From the NCBI GenBank assembly GCA_011772965.1, contig WVYN01000050.1:91029-155028 (forward strand): DNA of 64,000 nt, given 5' to 3'. The notes under the pieces were generated by a model, which saw only the letters and a program-made list of their open reading frames with translations, had not been told where the DNA came from and ran no database searches. The translations under genes were made by a program, and so were the position numbers. Shown piece after piece: positions 34,549-43,676 of the stretch. This stretch comes from Gammaproteobacteria bacterium. GTDB taxonomy: Bacteria > Pseudomonadota > Gammaproteobacteria > Eutrophobiales > Eutrophobiaceae. Numbering within the stretch: position 1 is the first letter of the stretch; each line of letters opens with the position of its first letter.

Positions 34549-37044
34549 TCAGATGGCCCTGATCTTGATCGCACATTTTTTGAAATCCGTTTGTTTGGAG
34601 ATCGGGTCAGTTGCATCCAAGGTGACTTTATTTATTAATTGACTGGCATCAAACCAGGGGACAAATATCAGTCCGCGCGGTGGTTTGTTACGGCCCCGTG
34701 TTTCGACACGGGTACGTATACTACCACGACGCGATTCCACGATGATCTCACTGCCACGTCTGACGCCAAGTTTGGATGCATCATCCGGGTGCATATAAGC
34801 AACGGCATCAGGAAATGATTTATATAACTCGGGGACGCGTTGCGTCATTGAACCAGAATGCCAATGTTCCAGGACACGACCTGTCGACAGCCAAAAAGGA
34901 TATTCCTCATCGGGCGATTCTGCCGGCGGCTCATACGGCAAGGCAAAGATATTGGCACGATTATCTTTATTGCCATAAAACTGAAAACCGGTTCCGCCTT
35001 TAACATAAGGATCACTGCCCTCGCGAAAACGCCAGCGTGTTTCCTTGCCATTGACCACTGGCCAGCGAAGACCATGCGTTTCATGATACGCATCGAAGTC
35101 GGCCAGATCATGCCCATGTCCGCGACCAAACTGTGCATATTCTTCAAACAGGCCTTTCTGGATATAAAATCCAAAGTGTTCGGCCTCATGGTTGATATTA
35201 CCCTCTTCAATGTCCGAGTTAGGATACTTGTCCACCTGGCCATTCGTGTAAAGTACTTCGTACAGGGTCTTGCCCTTGTACTCGGGGTTCTTATCCAGGA
35301 TGTCCTTAGGCCAGACTTCATCGGTCTTGAAACGCTTGGAAAATTCAACAAGCTGCCAAAGATCGGACTTTGATTCACCCGGCGCATCGACCATTTGATG
35401 CCAAAACTGGGTGCGGCGTTCTGCATTACCGTACGCGCCTTCCTTTTCCACCCACATCGCTGTTGGCAAAATCAGGTCCGCCGCCTGTGCAGTAACGGTC
35501 GGATAGGCATCAGACACAACAATAAAATTATCCGGGTTACGATAACCCGGATAACCTTCCTCATTCAGGTTAGGGGCGGCCTGCATATTATTATTGACCT
35601 GTACCCAATAGGCATTGAGCTTACCATCTTTTAACATGCGGTTTTGTAACACAGCATGGTAACCGGGTTTGCCGGGAATAATACCTGCCGGCAACTTCCA
35701 GATTTTCTCAGCAATGTCGCGATGTTCTTTTTTCTTCACGACCAGGTCAGCCGGTAAACGATGAGCAAAGGTGCCAACTTCACGTGCCGTGCCACAGGCT
35801 GAGGGCTGCCCCGTTAATGAGAACGGGCTATTACCCGGTGTTGAAATCTTCCCGGTCAACAAATGAATATTGTAGATCAGATTATTACACCAGACCCCAC
35901 GGGTATGCTGATTAAAACCCATGGTCCAGAAAGAGGTTACCTTTGTATTGGGATCAGCATAAAGTTCAGCCAGCTTCTGTAATGTATCTCGTGATACACC
36001 GGAGAGTTTTTCAACATAGTCTTCGTCATACTTTGCAACATACTGTGCAAACTCTTCAAAGCTGATAGGTTTTGAGCCTCCGACCTTGTCGGAATTCTTC
36101 GCTGTCTTTTGCAAAGCATGCTCGGGACGCAGCCCGTAACCAATATCGTCGTTACCCAGTTTGAAATTAACATGTTTATCGACAAACGCTTTATTGACCT
36201 TATTGTTCTTAATTATGTAGTTCGCAATATAATTGAGGATGGCGAGGTCGGTTTGTGGAGTAAATACCACAGGGACATCGGCCAGTTCAAAACAACGGTT
36301 CTCAAACGTCGATAACACGGCCACCTTGACATGCGGGGCACTAAAGCGACGATCAGTAACGCGAGTCCATAGTATCGGATGCATCTCCGCCATGTTGGAT
36401 CCCCACAACACGAACGCATCTGCATTTTCGATATCGTCATAACACCCCATCGGTTCATCGATACCAAAGGTGCGTATAAAACCACCTACGGCTGAGGCCA
36501 TACAATGACGTGCATTGGGGTCGATATTGTTGGAACGAAAACCGGCCTTATACAATTTTGAAGCGGCATAACCTTCCCAAACAGTCCATTGACCGGAGCC
36601 AAACATACCCACAGATGTCGGTCCTTTTTCTTTAAGAGCCTTTTTAAATTTTTCTTCCATGATGTCGAAGGCCTGGTCCCAACTTACCTGGGTAAAATCA
36701 CCTTCTTTATGGTATTTGCCATTCTTTATTCTCAACAACGGTGTTGTTAAGCGATCCTTGCCATACATGATCTTGGAAAGGAAATATCCCTTCACACAGT
36801 TCAGGCCTCGATTGACCTCGGATTTGATATCACCGTGTGTTGCCACGACCTTGCCGTCTTTGGTAGCGACATTGACACTGCAGCCGGTGCCGCAAAAGCG
36901 GCATGGGGCCTTGGCCCATTTGAGCCGGGTGTACTCGGAATCTGTTATTAAGTTGGTGGCGGTAACAGGCACGGCAATCCCGGCTGCCATAGCTGCGGAA
37001 CTGACCGCACTTGCCCGAATAAAATCACGACGTGTAAATTTCAT
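34549..37044 (-). CDS. napA: periplasmic nitrate reductase catalytic subunit
   Basis: An 831-residue NapA. Twin-arginine signal [20 protein letters not shown]; [4Fe-4S] ligands in [12 protein letters not shown] plus the cysteine of LNCVKGYF; Mo-ligating cysteine in [12 protein letters not shown] near residue 178. The C-terminal dinucleotide-binding domain includes [20 protein letters not shown]. Length matches the family. It reduces nitrate to nitrite in the periplasm using electrons from NapB. Its start lies inside the last codons of napD (20-bp overlap), so it is coupled to its Tat-proofreading chaperone. Confidence 0.97.
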   Translation of the reverse strand: MKFTRRDFIRASAVSSAAMAAGIAVPVTATNLITDSEYTRLKWAKAPCRFCGTGCSVNVATKDGKVVATHGDIKSEVNRGLNCVKGYFLSKIMYGKDRLTTPLLRIKNGKYHKEGDFTQVSWDQAFDIMEEKFKKALKEKGPTSVGMFGSGQWTVWEGYAASKLYKAGFRSNNIDPNARHCMASAVGGFIRTFGIDEPMGCYDDIENADAFVLWGSNMAEMHPILWTRVTDRRFSAPHVKVAVLSTFENRCFELADVPVVFTPQTDLAILNYIANYIIKNNKVNKAFVDKHVNFKLGNDDIGYGLRPEHALQKTAKNSDKVGGSKPISFEEFAQYVAKYDEDYVEKLSGVSRDTLQKLAELYADPNTKVTSFWTMGFNQHTRGVWCNNLIYNIHLLTGKISTPGNSPFSLTGQPSACGTAREVGTFAHRLPADLVVKKKEHRDIAEKIWKLPAGIIPGKPGYHAVLQNRMLKDGKLNAYWVQVNNNMQAAPNLNEEGYPGYRNPDNFIVVSDAYPTVTAQAADLILPTAMWVEKEGAYGNAERRTQFWHQMVDAPGESKSDLWQLVEFSKRFKTDEVWPKDILDKNPEYKGKTLYEVLYTNGQVDKYPNSDIEEGNINHEAEHFGFYIQKGLFEEYAQFGRGHGHDLADFDAYHETHGLRWPVVNGKETRWRFREGSDPYVKGGTGFQFYGNKDNRANIFALPYEPPAESPDEEYPFWLSTGRVLEHWHSGSMTQRVPELYKSFPDAVAYMHPDDASKLGVRRGSEIIVESRRGSIRTRVETRGRNKPPRGLIFVPWFDASQLINKVTLDATDPISKQTDFKKCAIKIRAI

Positions 37045-37312
37045 TTGGCATTTCCTCGTTTAACAATTCATCTGCTTCATAATGATGGTAACAAAGACAT
37101 ACCGACAAGACGCCTTCCCAGTTGTTTATGTCATCCATATAGGAAGTAAGCGCTGATTCGGAGTTAACCTCAACGACCAAAACAAATTTGGCTTCTTCTT
37201 CCTTTCCATGACATTCTGCCTTTGGCAGTTGCTTTGCTTTATGCAAAACATCTTTCCAGTTCTCCGGCCTGGCATGAACAACCAAACCGGCGATATGTGT
37301 TTCACTGTTCAT
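37025..37312 (-). CDS. napD: NapD, chaperone for the NapA Tat signal
   Basis: A 95-residue protein. Start taken at ATG 37312, inside the end of napF (11-bp overlap). Features: [15 protein letters not shown] at the N-terminus, then [20 protein letters not shown] and [12 protein letters not shown], the ferredoxin-like fold of NapD. NapD binds the twin-arginine signal of NapA until cofactor is loaded. The 20-bp overlap with napA couples their translation. Confidence 0.9.
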   Translation of the reverse strand: MNSETHIAGLVVHARPENWKDVLHKAKQLPKAECHGKEEEAKFVLVVEVNSESALTSYMDDINNWEGVLSVCLCYHHYEADELLNEEMPNEIYTS

Positions 37313-37589
37313 AGGAAACATGCTCATTGCTGCTGATTGTGATGGCATTGACCGGACATGCCGGTATACATTCCCGGCAATGGGTGCATTTGTCCTTGTC
37401 AATGGTAGGTAAACGAACCCCCATCTTTGTTTGCGTAAACACGATAGCCTGCTCATCACAAAAATCCTTACAAGACTGACAATAGACGCCCTTATGGTTC
37501 AGGCATTGCTGACTGATCCCGGTCCGATTGCGCCAACGCCCTTTAAGAAAGGCCCGGCGTCCTGGATCAACCCCTGTATTATGCTTCAT
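37302..37589 (-). CDS. napF: short NapF-type ferredoxin
   Basis: A 95-residue ferredoxin, clearly shorter than E. coli NapF (about 160 residues). The N-terminal DPGRRAFLKGRWR resembles the NapF start. A first cluster region is incomplete (YCQSCKDFCDEQAI) and the second is a full 4Fe motif CTHCRECIPACP. So one certain and one doubtful cluster remain where NapF normally has three or four. NapF is cytoplasmic and thought to help NapA maturation. It lies 7 bp after napE and overlaps napD by 11 bp. Confidence 0.85.
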   Translation of the reverse strand: MKHNTGVDPGRRAFLKGRWRNRTGISQQCLNHKGVYCQSCKDFCDEQAIVFTQTKMGVRLPTIDKDKCTHCRECIPACPVNAITISSNEHVSYEQ

Positions 37590-37596
37590 GGTTCTC

Positions 37597-37749
37597 TTAT
37601 CCTGTCGGCGGCCCCATAAAGAGCTGATAAAGCCAGGTCAATAAGCCATAACCGCCTACAATGGCAACGGCTATGGCGGGTGCTATAACGCAGGTTAAAA
37701 ACAGAAAGGCGTGTAGCTCTTTTTTCTGTTCAGATTTTTCATCTGACAT
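37597..37749 (-). CDS. napE: NapE, small membrane protein of the nap operon
   Basis: A 50-residue protein that is easily missed because of its size. One hydrophobic segment (AFLFLTCVIAPAIAVAIVGG, residues 14-33) is followed by the family tail YGLLTWLYQLFMGPPTG, which is diagnostic of NapE. The charged N-terminus is MSDEKSEQKKEL. First gene of napEFDABC, 7 bp before napF. The exact role of NapE is unknown. No gene lies between it and the Anbu gene at 38543. Confidence 0.92.
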   Translation of the reverse strand: MSDEKSEQKKELHAFLFLTCVIAPAIAVAIVGGYGLLTWLYQLFMGPPTG

Positions 37750-38040
37750 AAATATATGACCACTGTATATAAATCGGGCAAAGGCCCGGAATATGGATTT
37801 ATCTTGCTTTTTTTGTATTATGGATCAGGAAGTATATCACTCCATAGTAATGTCTTGGTGAATGACAAACCCAGCTTACGGCCTCCCTGGCGTAATCAAA
37901 TCCCGGCTATTTGCCTCTTGACGACATGTTGAATTCCCAAAACGTCAAATAACGACGGCTATCGCTCCCCAAGCCCCTTATATTACTGAAAAATCCGGTT
38001 TAAAGATGCAAAATTATATATTAAGGAGAACAGAACTATC

Positions 38041-38054
38041 TTGATTTGGATCAA
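38041..38054. promoter_or_regulatory. perfect FNR/Anr box upstream of the nap operon
   Basis: TTGATTTGGATCAA fits TTGAT-N4-ATCAA exactly. It lies about 290 bp upstream of the napE ATG, which is far for class-II activation unless the transcript has a long leader or the start site is distal. Activation of nap by FNR is known in enteric bacteria. The site overlaps the left end of a perfect inverted repeat by 3 nt. Confidence 0.65.
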
Positions 38055-38093
38055 GTGATAACTAAAAACCGGCGTGTTTTTAGTTATCACTTG
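38052..38093. repeat. perfect 18-bp inverted repeat beside the FNR box
   Basis: CAAGTGATAACTAAAAAC and its exact complement flank a 6-nt loop (CGGCGT). The 42-bp palindrome could form a stable hairpin in either strand. It lacks a T-run, so it is not a clear intrinsic terminator. It may be an operator, a bidirectional mRNA end or the trace of a small mobile element. Confidence 0.8.
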
Positions 38094-38542
38094 ACAGACA
38101 TTCGACGAACAGACAGAAGAACGGTAGTGGCTGAAACTTAAAAGAATAAAAGTATCGATCGAGAATGAAATATTATTGAGCGTTCCTGGGAAAGGCAATT
38201 TTGGCGAACCCGACAGGATTATTCGGTGCATCCTTGTGGGCCAGTTCGCTTTACTTACAGTTCAGATTTGCGGAAAAATTAAGATCCATACATTTTCAAC
38301 CGCCTACATCCATGCAATCATCCCGGTAAATTTGTCGAATTACCTTATTGATCAGGTTTTCAGCCATATCCGCCAGTGGTCATAATTGGCTGCCGCAGGC
38401 GATTAGCCTTGCCTGATCTCCTAGTTCAGCATATTCTTGATCCAGGTGGGTTATTAAACTAGGTCAGAGATACTGGTTAACCAATTGATTTATAAGGTAT
38501 TTCTGTGATTATCTGATTGGTTTTTCTAGTGCGGGTTTGATT

Positions 38543-39304
38543 ATGACTTATTGTGTTGCAGCGTCTATTGATGCCGGTATTGTGTTTGTTTCTGATTCGA
38601 GGACAAATGCGGGGGTCGATAACGTCAGCACCTACAGCAAGATGTACAAGTTCGGGGTATATGGTGAACGCCAGTTTGTCATTCTCTGTTCCGGCAATCT
38701 TGCCACGACCCAGGGTGTCATTTCCCAGGTCAAACGGGACATCAAGCAATTCATGCCGGTTAATTTGATGACCGTATCCCACATGGCCGATGCAGCCGAT
38801 TACCTGGGTAATGTCAGTCGCTCTGCCCAGGAAAAATACACCGATGGCGGCGCGACTTATGAAGCCAGTTTCATCATCGGTGGCCAGATCATGGACGCTA
38901 AGCATTCCGCCTATCTGGTCTATCCGCAAGGCAATTACATTACCACATCCGCCGATACGACTTATCTGCAAATAGGGGAGAGCAAGTACGGTAAACCTAT
39001 CTTGGATCGCATACTTGATCCCTCTTCCAGTCTGGACACAGCCACACTGTCCACCTTGGTTTCCATGGATTCAACCATGCGCAGTAATCTTACTGTGGGC
39101 CCGCCGATTGAAGTGATGGTCTATGAGGCGAACAGTCTGTTACTGAATCGCTATTACCGCTTCGAGGAGGATAGTGAATACCTCAGGGAACTCAAGCGCA
39201 GCTGGGACAGGAACCTGAAAGAGGCGTTCAGTAAACTGCCGCCTATCGCCTGGAGCAGCAACTGGGATAAAACCAAAAGCAACGAAGGACTGGAAAAAAA
39301 GTAA
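38543..39304 (+). CDS. Anbu (ancestral proteasome beta-subunit-like) peptidase
   Basis: A 253-residue Ntn-hydrolase of the proteasome fold, starting MTYCVAASIDAG so that the second residue, Thr, becomes the N-terminal nucleophile. DAGIVFVSDSRTNAGVDN and FGVYGERQFVILCSGNLATTQ are Anbu-type blocks; the protein is longer than HslV (about 175). It heads a cluster with the transglutaminase/DUF2126 protein (same strand) and the convergent alpha-E and circularly permuted ATP-grasp genes, a combination seen in many proteobacteria. Anbu forms self-assembling oligomers; its substrate is unknown. An in-frame TTG lies 6 bp upstream. A broken 5' copy lies at 33194. Confidence 0.9.
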   Translation: MTYCVAASIDAGIVFVSDSRTNAGVDNVSTYSKMYKFGVYGERQFVILCSGNLATTQGVISQVKRDIKQFMPVNLMTVSHMADAADYLGNVSRSAQEKYTDGGATYEASFIIGGQIMDAKHSAYLVYPQGNYITTSADTTYLQIGESKYGKPILDRILDPSSSLDTATLSTLVSMDSTMRSNLTVGPPIEVMVYEANSLLLNRYYRFEEDSEYLRELKRSWDRNLKEAFSKLPPIAWSSNWDKTKSNEGLEKK

Positions 39305-39430
39305 GTCATCCGTTCCTACCGAACATTTTATTTCTGTGGATCATGTGCCCGCCTGGCCGGTACAAGTTAATCACTCACCTCGGATTTGTTATGCTCGGTT
39401 TATAATCATAATCAGGTCTGTATATAAATA

Positions 39431-42400
39431 ATGACTATCAAGGTTGCCCTCAGGCACGATACGGAATACGAATACGATCGACTCGTTACACTCACCCCGC
39501 ATGTTGTCAGACTACGTCCTGCACCCCATTGCAGGACACCGATTGAATCCTATTCAATCAAGGTGCAACCCGGTGAACACTTTATTAACTGGCAACAGGA
39601 TCCCTTTGGGAATTACCTCGCCCGGTATGTTTTCCCGGAAAAAACCCGCTCGCTGAAAATTCATGTTGAATTGATTGCCAGCATGACGGTAATCAATCCG
39701 TTTGATTTTTTTCTGGAGGAATCAGCGGAAAAATTTCCCTTTAAATACGAAAAACTGTTGACCCAGGATCTGCAGCCCTATCTCGAGATCAATGAAAAAG
39801 GTCCCGGATTAATGAAGTGGGTTAAATCAATCGAAAAAAAGAAAACGCCGACTATCGATTTTCTGGTTGAATTGAATCAGAGGCTATCACAGGAGATCAG
39901 TTACCTCATCAGGATGGAACCCGGTGTACAAAACTGTGAGGAAACGCTACAGAAAAATTCCGGATCCTGCAGAGATAGTGCCTGGTTACTGGTTCAGATT
40001 CTGCGCCATCTCGGACTGGCGGCCAGATTTGTTTCCGGTTACCTGGTGCAGTTAACCGCTGATATAAAGGCACTTGATGGACCATCCGGTCCTGAACAGG
40101 ACTTTACCGATTTGCATGCCTGGGTCGAGGTTTTCCTGCCAGGTGCCGGGTGGGTAGGGCTGGATCCAACATCAGGACTGTTTGCCGGTGAAGGTCATAT
40201 ACCACTGGCCTGTACGCCCAGTCACCTGACGGCAGCACCGGTAACAGGTACAACCACCTCAGCCAACGTCAGCTTCCATCATTCCAACACGGTGGAGCGG
40301 ATTTATGAGGATCCTCGTGTCACCAAACCCTATTCAGACAGCCAGTGGCAAAACATCATGTCCTTGGGCGAGAAAATGGATCAACAGTTACAGGAAAATG
40401 ATGTGCGCCTGACCATGGGCGGTGAGCCAACGTTTGTTTCAATCGATGATATGGAAGGTGCGCAGTGGAATAAAGAGGCATTAGGTAAGGAAAAACGGCA
40501 ACTGGCAGGTGAACTGTTATTGCGCCTGAAAGATAAATTTTCCAAAGGTTCATTAATACACACTGGCCAGGGCAAGTGGTACCCAGGTGAGCCCCTGCCA
40601 CGCTGGGCCTTGTCTGCTATCTGGCGCAAGGACGGCCACCCGGTCTGGAAAAAGGAAAACCTGTTGGCCGCAGAACAAACAGATTTAAAACACTCCACCG
40701 AGGATGCTGAGAGATTTATCATGCATCTCACAGGCTTACTCGGGATTGATGCAAAAAGAATCGTCCCCGGCTATGAAGACAAGGAACATTACGAGGCTAT
40801 CCGATCAAGCCTGCCGCATAATGTCACTGTTGAAGATAACAAGCTGGAGGACCCACTCGAACGAAAACAGGTGGCAAGGGTATTCAAGCGTGGTCTCGAC
40901 AGTATCACAGGTTATGCCTTACCGCTGAAATGGAAGGAGGACAAGGAAGAGGGATACTGGATCAGCAGCTTATGGCCGTTTCGCAACGACGTGATGTCAC
41001 TGATACCGGGAGATTCACCGATGGGCCTGCGATTACCGCTGGCATCATTACCCTGGAGCCTGTCGGAAGATTCAGAGGAGATTCCGGAAATTGATCCGTT
41101 TGCCGAACACAAGAATCTGCCTGACTACGACAAGAAGTTACAACGAAACAACTCAGGTGATAACCGGAATTCCAATGAAATTGTTCATACGGCAATTTGT
41201 GTTGAATGCAGGGAAGGGCTGATTCATGTTTTTATGCCACCTTTATCACGTATTGAGCCTTATCTGGAGTTGGTTGCCATGGTCGAAGCGACTGCAGAAA
41301 GCCTGAAACTGCCTGTGGTGATTGAAGGCTATGAACCACCCCGCGATCCGCGAGTTGAAAAATTGCATATTACGCCGGATCCCGGTGTCATCGAGGTGAA
41401 TATCCATCCGGCAACAGGCTGGAATGAACTGGTTGAGAATACGGTGATCCTGTATGACACGGCCCGGGAAACACGACTGGGCACTGAAAAGTTCATGATC
41501 GATGGCCGCCATACCGGTACCGGGGGCGGCAACCACGTCACCCTGGGCGGCCCGAGTTCTGCTGACAGCCCCTTTCTCAGGCGTCCGGAATTATTGCGCA
41601 GCCTGGTAACCTATTGGCAGCATCATCCGGCACTCTCCTATCTTTTTTCCGGGATGTTTATTGGCCCGACCAGCCAGGCACCGCGTGTCGATGAGGCCCG
41701 TGACGATAACCTTTATGAACTCGAAATCGCATTTGAGCTATTGCCGGAAGGGGACTGTGAGTCTCCATGGCTGGTTGACCGGGTTCTGAGAAACTTCCTG
41801 GTTGATCTTACCGGTAACACCCATCGATCCGAGTTTTGTATCGATAAGTTGTATTCCCCTGACAGTCCAACCGGTCGTCTGGGACTGGTCGAGTTGCGTG
41901 CATTCGAAATGCCACCACATGCACGCATGAGTTTGGTACAAATGCTGCTGTTACGGAGTCTGGTATCGTGGTTCTGGAACAAACCTTACAGGCAACCGTT
42001 AATCCGTTGGGGTACAGAACTGCACGATAAATTCATGCTCAGACATTTTATCTGGGAAGATATGAAAACCATTGTCCACGATCTCAGGGAAGCCGGTTAT
42101 GGATTTGAACTGGACTGGTTTGCACCATTCCGCGAATTCAGGTTTCCACACATCGGTACTATCCACGCAGTGGGAATGCAGTTGGATCTGCATACGGCCC
42201 TGGAGCCCTGGCATGTGCTGGGCGAGGAATCAACCGGGCAGGGAACCGCGCGCTATGTAGATTCCTCGGTGGAACGGATTCAGGTCAGCGTTCATGGGAT
42301 GGCCGGCGATCGTTACCTCGTCACCTGTAACGGCCGCAGGGTTCCGTTACGCCCGACCGGAATGCGCGGCAGTTTCATTGCCGGTGTCCGCTACAAGGCA

Positions 42401-42691
42401 TGGGACCCACATTCCAGTCTGCACCCGACCATCCGGCCCCATACACCATTGGTCTTTGATATTGTTGATACGCTGAACAGCCGGTCTGTTGGCGGTTGTA
42501 CCTATCATGTATCCCATCCGGGCGGGAGAAATTACGACACCTTCCCGGTCAATGCCAATGAAGCAGAGGCCCGTCGTATTTCCCGTTTTTGGGAGCTGGG
42601 AAATACCCAGGGGAAAATGGAGGTTCCTATGGAAGAACCGCACCCTGAACAACCCATGACGCTGGACTTGAGGTTCACAAAAACAACCTGA
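39431..42691 (+). CDS. transglutaminase-like / DUF2126 giant protein
   Basis: A 1086-residue protein. Residues of about 1-85 are the bacterial transglutaminase N-terminal domain (HDTEYEYDRLVTLTPHVVRL). About 150-260 are the transglutaminase core, with catalytic cysteine in GSCRDSAWLLVQI near 179, histidine in DLHAWVEVFLPG and aspartate in VGLDPTSG. The remaining about 800 residues are DUF2126, including LTMGGEPTFVS, GGGNHVTLGGPSS and HPALSYLFSG. It is usually encoded with alpha-E and circularly permuted ATP-grasp proteins in a proposed peptide-amide synthesis and cleavage system. It lies 126 bp after Anbu and is convergent with the alpha-E gene, with a 9-bp gap. Predicted cytoplasmic. Confidence 0.92.
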   Translation: MTIKVALRHDTEYEYDRLVTLTPHVVRLRPAPHCRTPIESYSIKVQPGEHFINWQQDPFGNYLARYVFPEKTRSLKIHVELIASMTVINPFDFFLEESAEKFPFKYEKLLTQDLQPYLEINEKGPGLMKWVKSIEKKKTPTIDFLVELNQRLSQEISYLIRMEPGVQNCEETLQKNSGSCRDSAWLLVQILRHLGLAARFVSGYLVQLTADIKALDGPSGPEQDFTDLHAWVEVFLPGAGWVGLDPTSGLFAGEGHIPLACTPSHLTAAPVTGTTTSANVSFHHSNTVERIYEDPRVTKPYSDSQWQNIMSLGEKMDQQLQENDVRLTMGGEPTFVSIDDMEGAQWNKEALGKEKRQLAGELLLRLKDKFSKGSLIHTGQGKWYPGEPLPRWALSAIWRKDGHPVWKKENLLAAEQTDLKHSTEDAERFIMHLTGLLGIDAKRIVPGYEDKEHYEAIRSSLPHNVTVEDNKLEDPLERKQVARVFKRGLDSITGYALPLKWKEDKEEGYWISSLWPFRNDVMSLIPGDSPMGLRLPLASLPWSLSEDSEEIPEIDPFAEHKNLPDYDKKLQRNNSGDNRNSNEIVHTAICVECREGLIHVFMPPLSRIEPYLELVAMVEATAESLKLPVVIEGYEPPRDPRVEKLHITPDPGVIEVNIHPATGWNELVENTVILYDTARETRLGTEKFMIDGRHTGTGGGNHVTLGGPSSADSPFLRRPELLRSLVTYWQHHPALSYLFSGMFIGPTSQAPRVDEARDDNLYELEIAFELLPEGDCESPWLVDRVLRNFLVDLTGNTHRSEFCIDKLYSPDSPTGRLGLVELRAFEMPPHARMSLVQMLLLRSLVSWFWNKPYRQPLIRWGTELHDKFMLRHFIWEDMKTIVHDLREAGYGFELDWFAPFREFRFPHIGTIHAVGMQLDLHTALEPWHVLGEESTGQGTARYVDSSVERIQVSVHGMAGDRYLVTCNGRRVPLRPTGMRGSFIAGVRYKAWDPHSSLHPTIRPHTPLVFDIVDTLNSRSVGGCTYHVSHPGGRNYDTFPVNANEAEARRISRFWELGNTQGKMEVPMEEPHPEQPMTLDLRFTKTT

Positions 42692-42700
42692 ACCTGAGTC

Positions 42701-43672
42701 TCAGGATTGTGCCTGTGCCTCCTGGGTAGTTTCGCTGTCTGTGAGGTAATCAAACCAGGTATGCATAACCAGTTCATGGATTTTACCCAGCTCTATCTGG
42801 AGGTCATCCAGGGTTTCATGTAATTTTTCTGAGGCTATTATCTTTTCGACCTCAAGTTCCCCGATAATCCGTTGCATGCGCGTAATTTGTCGCAAGGCAT
42901 GATCATTTCTCGGTAGAATGGATATGCAACGGTTCAGTTCCGACAACGCAAAGGCCACGGTACGCGGAAAATATTCGTCCTGAATCAGGAAGGACACCAC
43001 ATCGTTGCTGTTGACCCGGTCATGGATGTGCTGTTTGTACATCTGGTAGGCGCTGAGTGAACGCAATACATTCATCCAGAGTATGTTATCGAAAGCATCC
43101 GGAATTGTTTCCTTGTGTCCCAGCAAATCCATGCAGCCAACATCCACGATTCTTGAGGTCATGTCAGCTCTTTCCAGATTCATACCAACCTGAATGAAAT
43201 TAAAGGTTTCATCATGGCTCATGTTACTGCTGAGAAAACCATTGATCTGGTGACAATAATTGATTATCTCATCCAGGAATTCATGACGACCCTCCCGGTT
43301 CTGGGCATTGTTGGCATGCTGTTTTACAAACAGGTGAAGTTCATTGATCTGTTCCCAGGATTCACTTGGCATGATTTCCCTGGTGGTACGAACATTTTCG
43401 CGGCACATTCTGACGGAATAGGTAATGGATCCGGGGTTGGAGGTGTCAGCCAGTATAAAGCGAATGACATTACGTTCCTCGGCCTTGCCATGTTTTTCGA
43501 AGAAAAGTTCACCGCTGCCGGTAATGTGGATCAGACTGTCCCAGATATGTTTCACAGACTTGGGCAGGTCAAGCAGCAGATTGGCATTAACATTTACAAG
43601 TCGTGCTGTGTTTTCGACACGTTCAAGGTAACGTCCAAACCAGTACATTCTTTCTGCAACTCGTGAAAGCAT
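42701..43672 (-). CDS. alpha-E domain protein
   Basis: A 323-residue helical protein. Start taken at ATG 43672, giving MLSRVAERMYWFGRYLERVE, the normal alpha-E N-terminus; 17 further codons upstream overlap the preceding gene. Other blocks: VRMCRENVRTTREIMPSESW and GMNLERADMTSRIVDVG. The biochemical function is unknown; it regularly accompanies circularly permuted ATP-grasp and transglutaminase genes. It lies 4 bp after the ATP-grasp gene on the same strand. Confidence 0.92.
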   Translation of the reverse strand: MLSRVAERMYWFGRYLERVENTARLVNVNANLLLDLPKSVKHIWDSLIHITGSGELFFEKHGKAEERNVIRFILADTSNPGSITYSVRMCRENVRTTREIMPSESWEQINELHLFVKQHANNAQNREGRHEFLDEIINYCHQINGFLSSNMSHDETFNFIQVGMNLERADMTSRIVDVGCMDLLGHKETIPDAFDNILWMNVLRSLSAYQMYKQHIHDRVNSNDVVSFLIQDEYFPRTVAFALSELNRCISILPRNDHALRQITRMQRIIGELEVEKIIASEKLHETLDDLQIELGKIHELVMHTWFDYLTDSETTQEAQAQS

Positions 43673-43676
43673 GTGT

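Larger units (their letters stand above)
37750..38542. other. 790-bp non-coding region between napE and the Anbu gene
   Basis: No coding sequence can be supported; a 69-codon open frame at 38176 lacks a ribosome-binding site and protein-like composition. The region contains a perfect FNR box (38041-38054) and an overlapping 18-bp inverted repeat (38052-38093). AT-rich stretches would suit two divergent promoters, one for nap (minus) and one for Anbu (plus). The last about 55 bp resemble the sequence upstream of the Anbu remnant at 33194. Confidence 0.7.

Noticed and set aside
38176..38385. 69-codon plus-strand frame between nap and Anbu
   Set aside because: No ribosome-binding site, no domain features, and low protein likeness; treated as non-coding.
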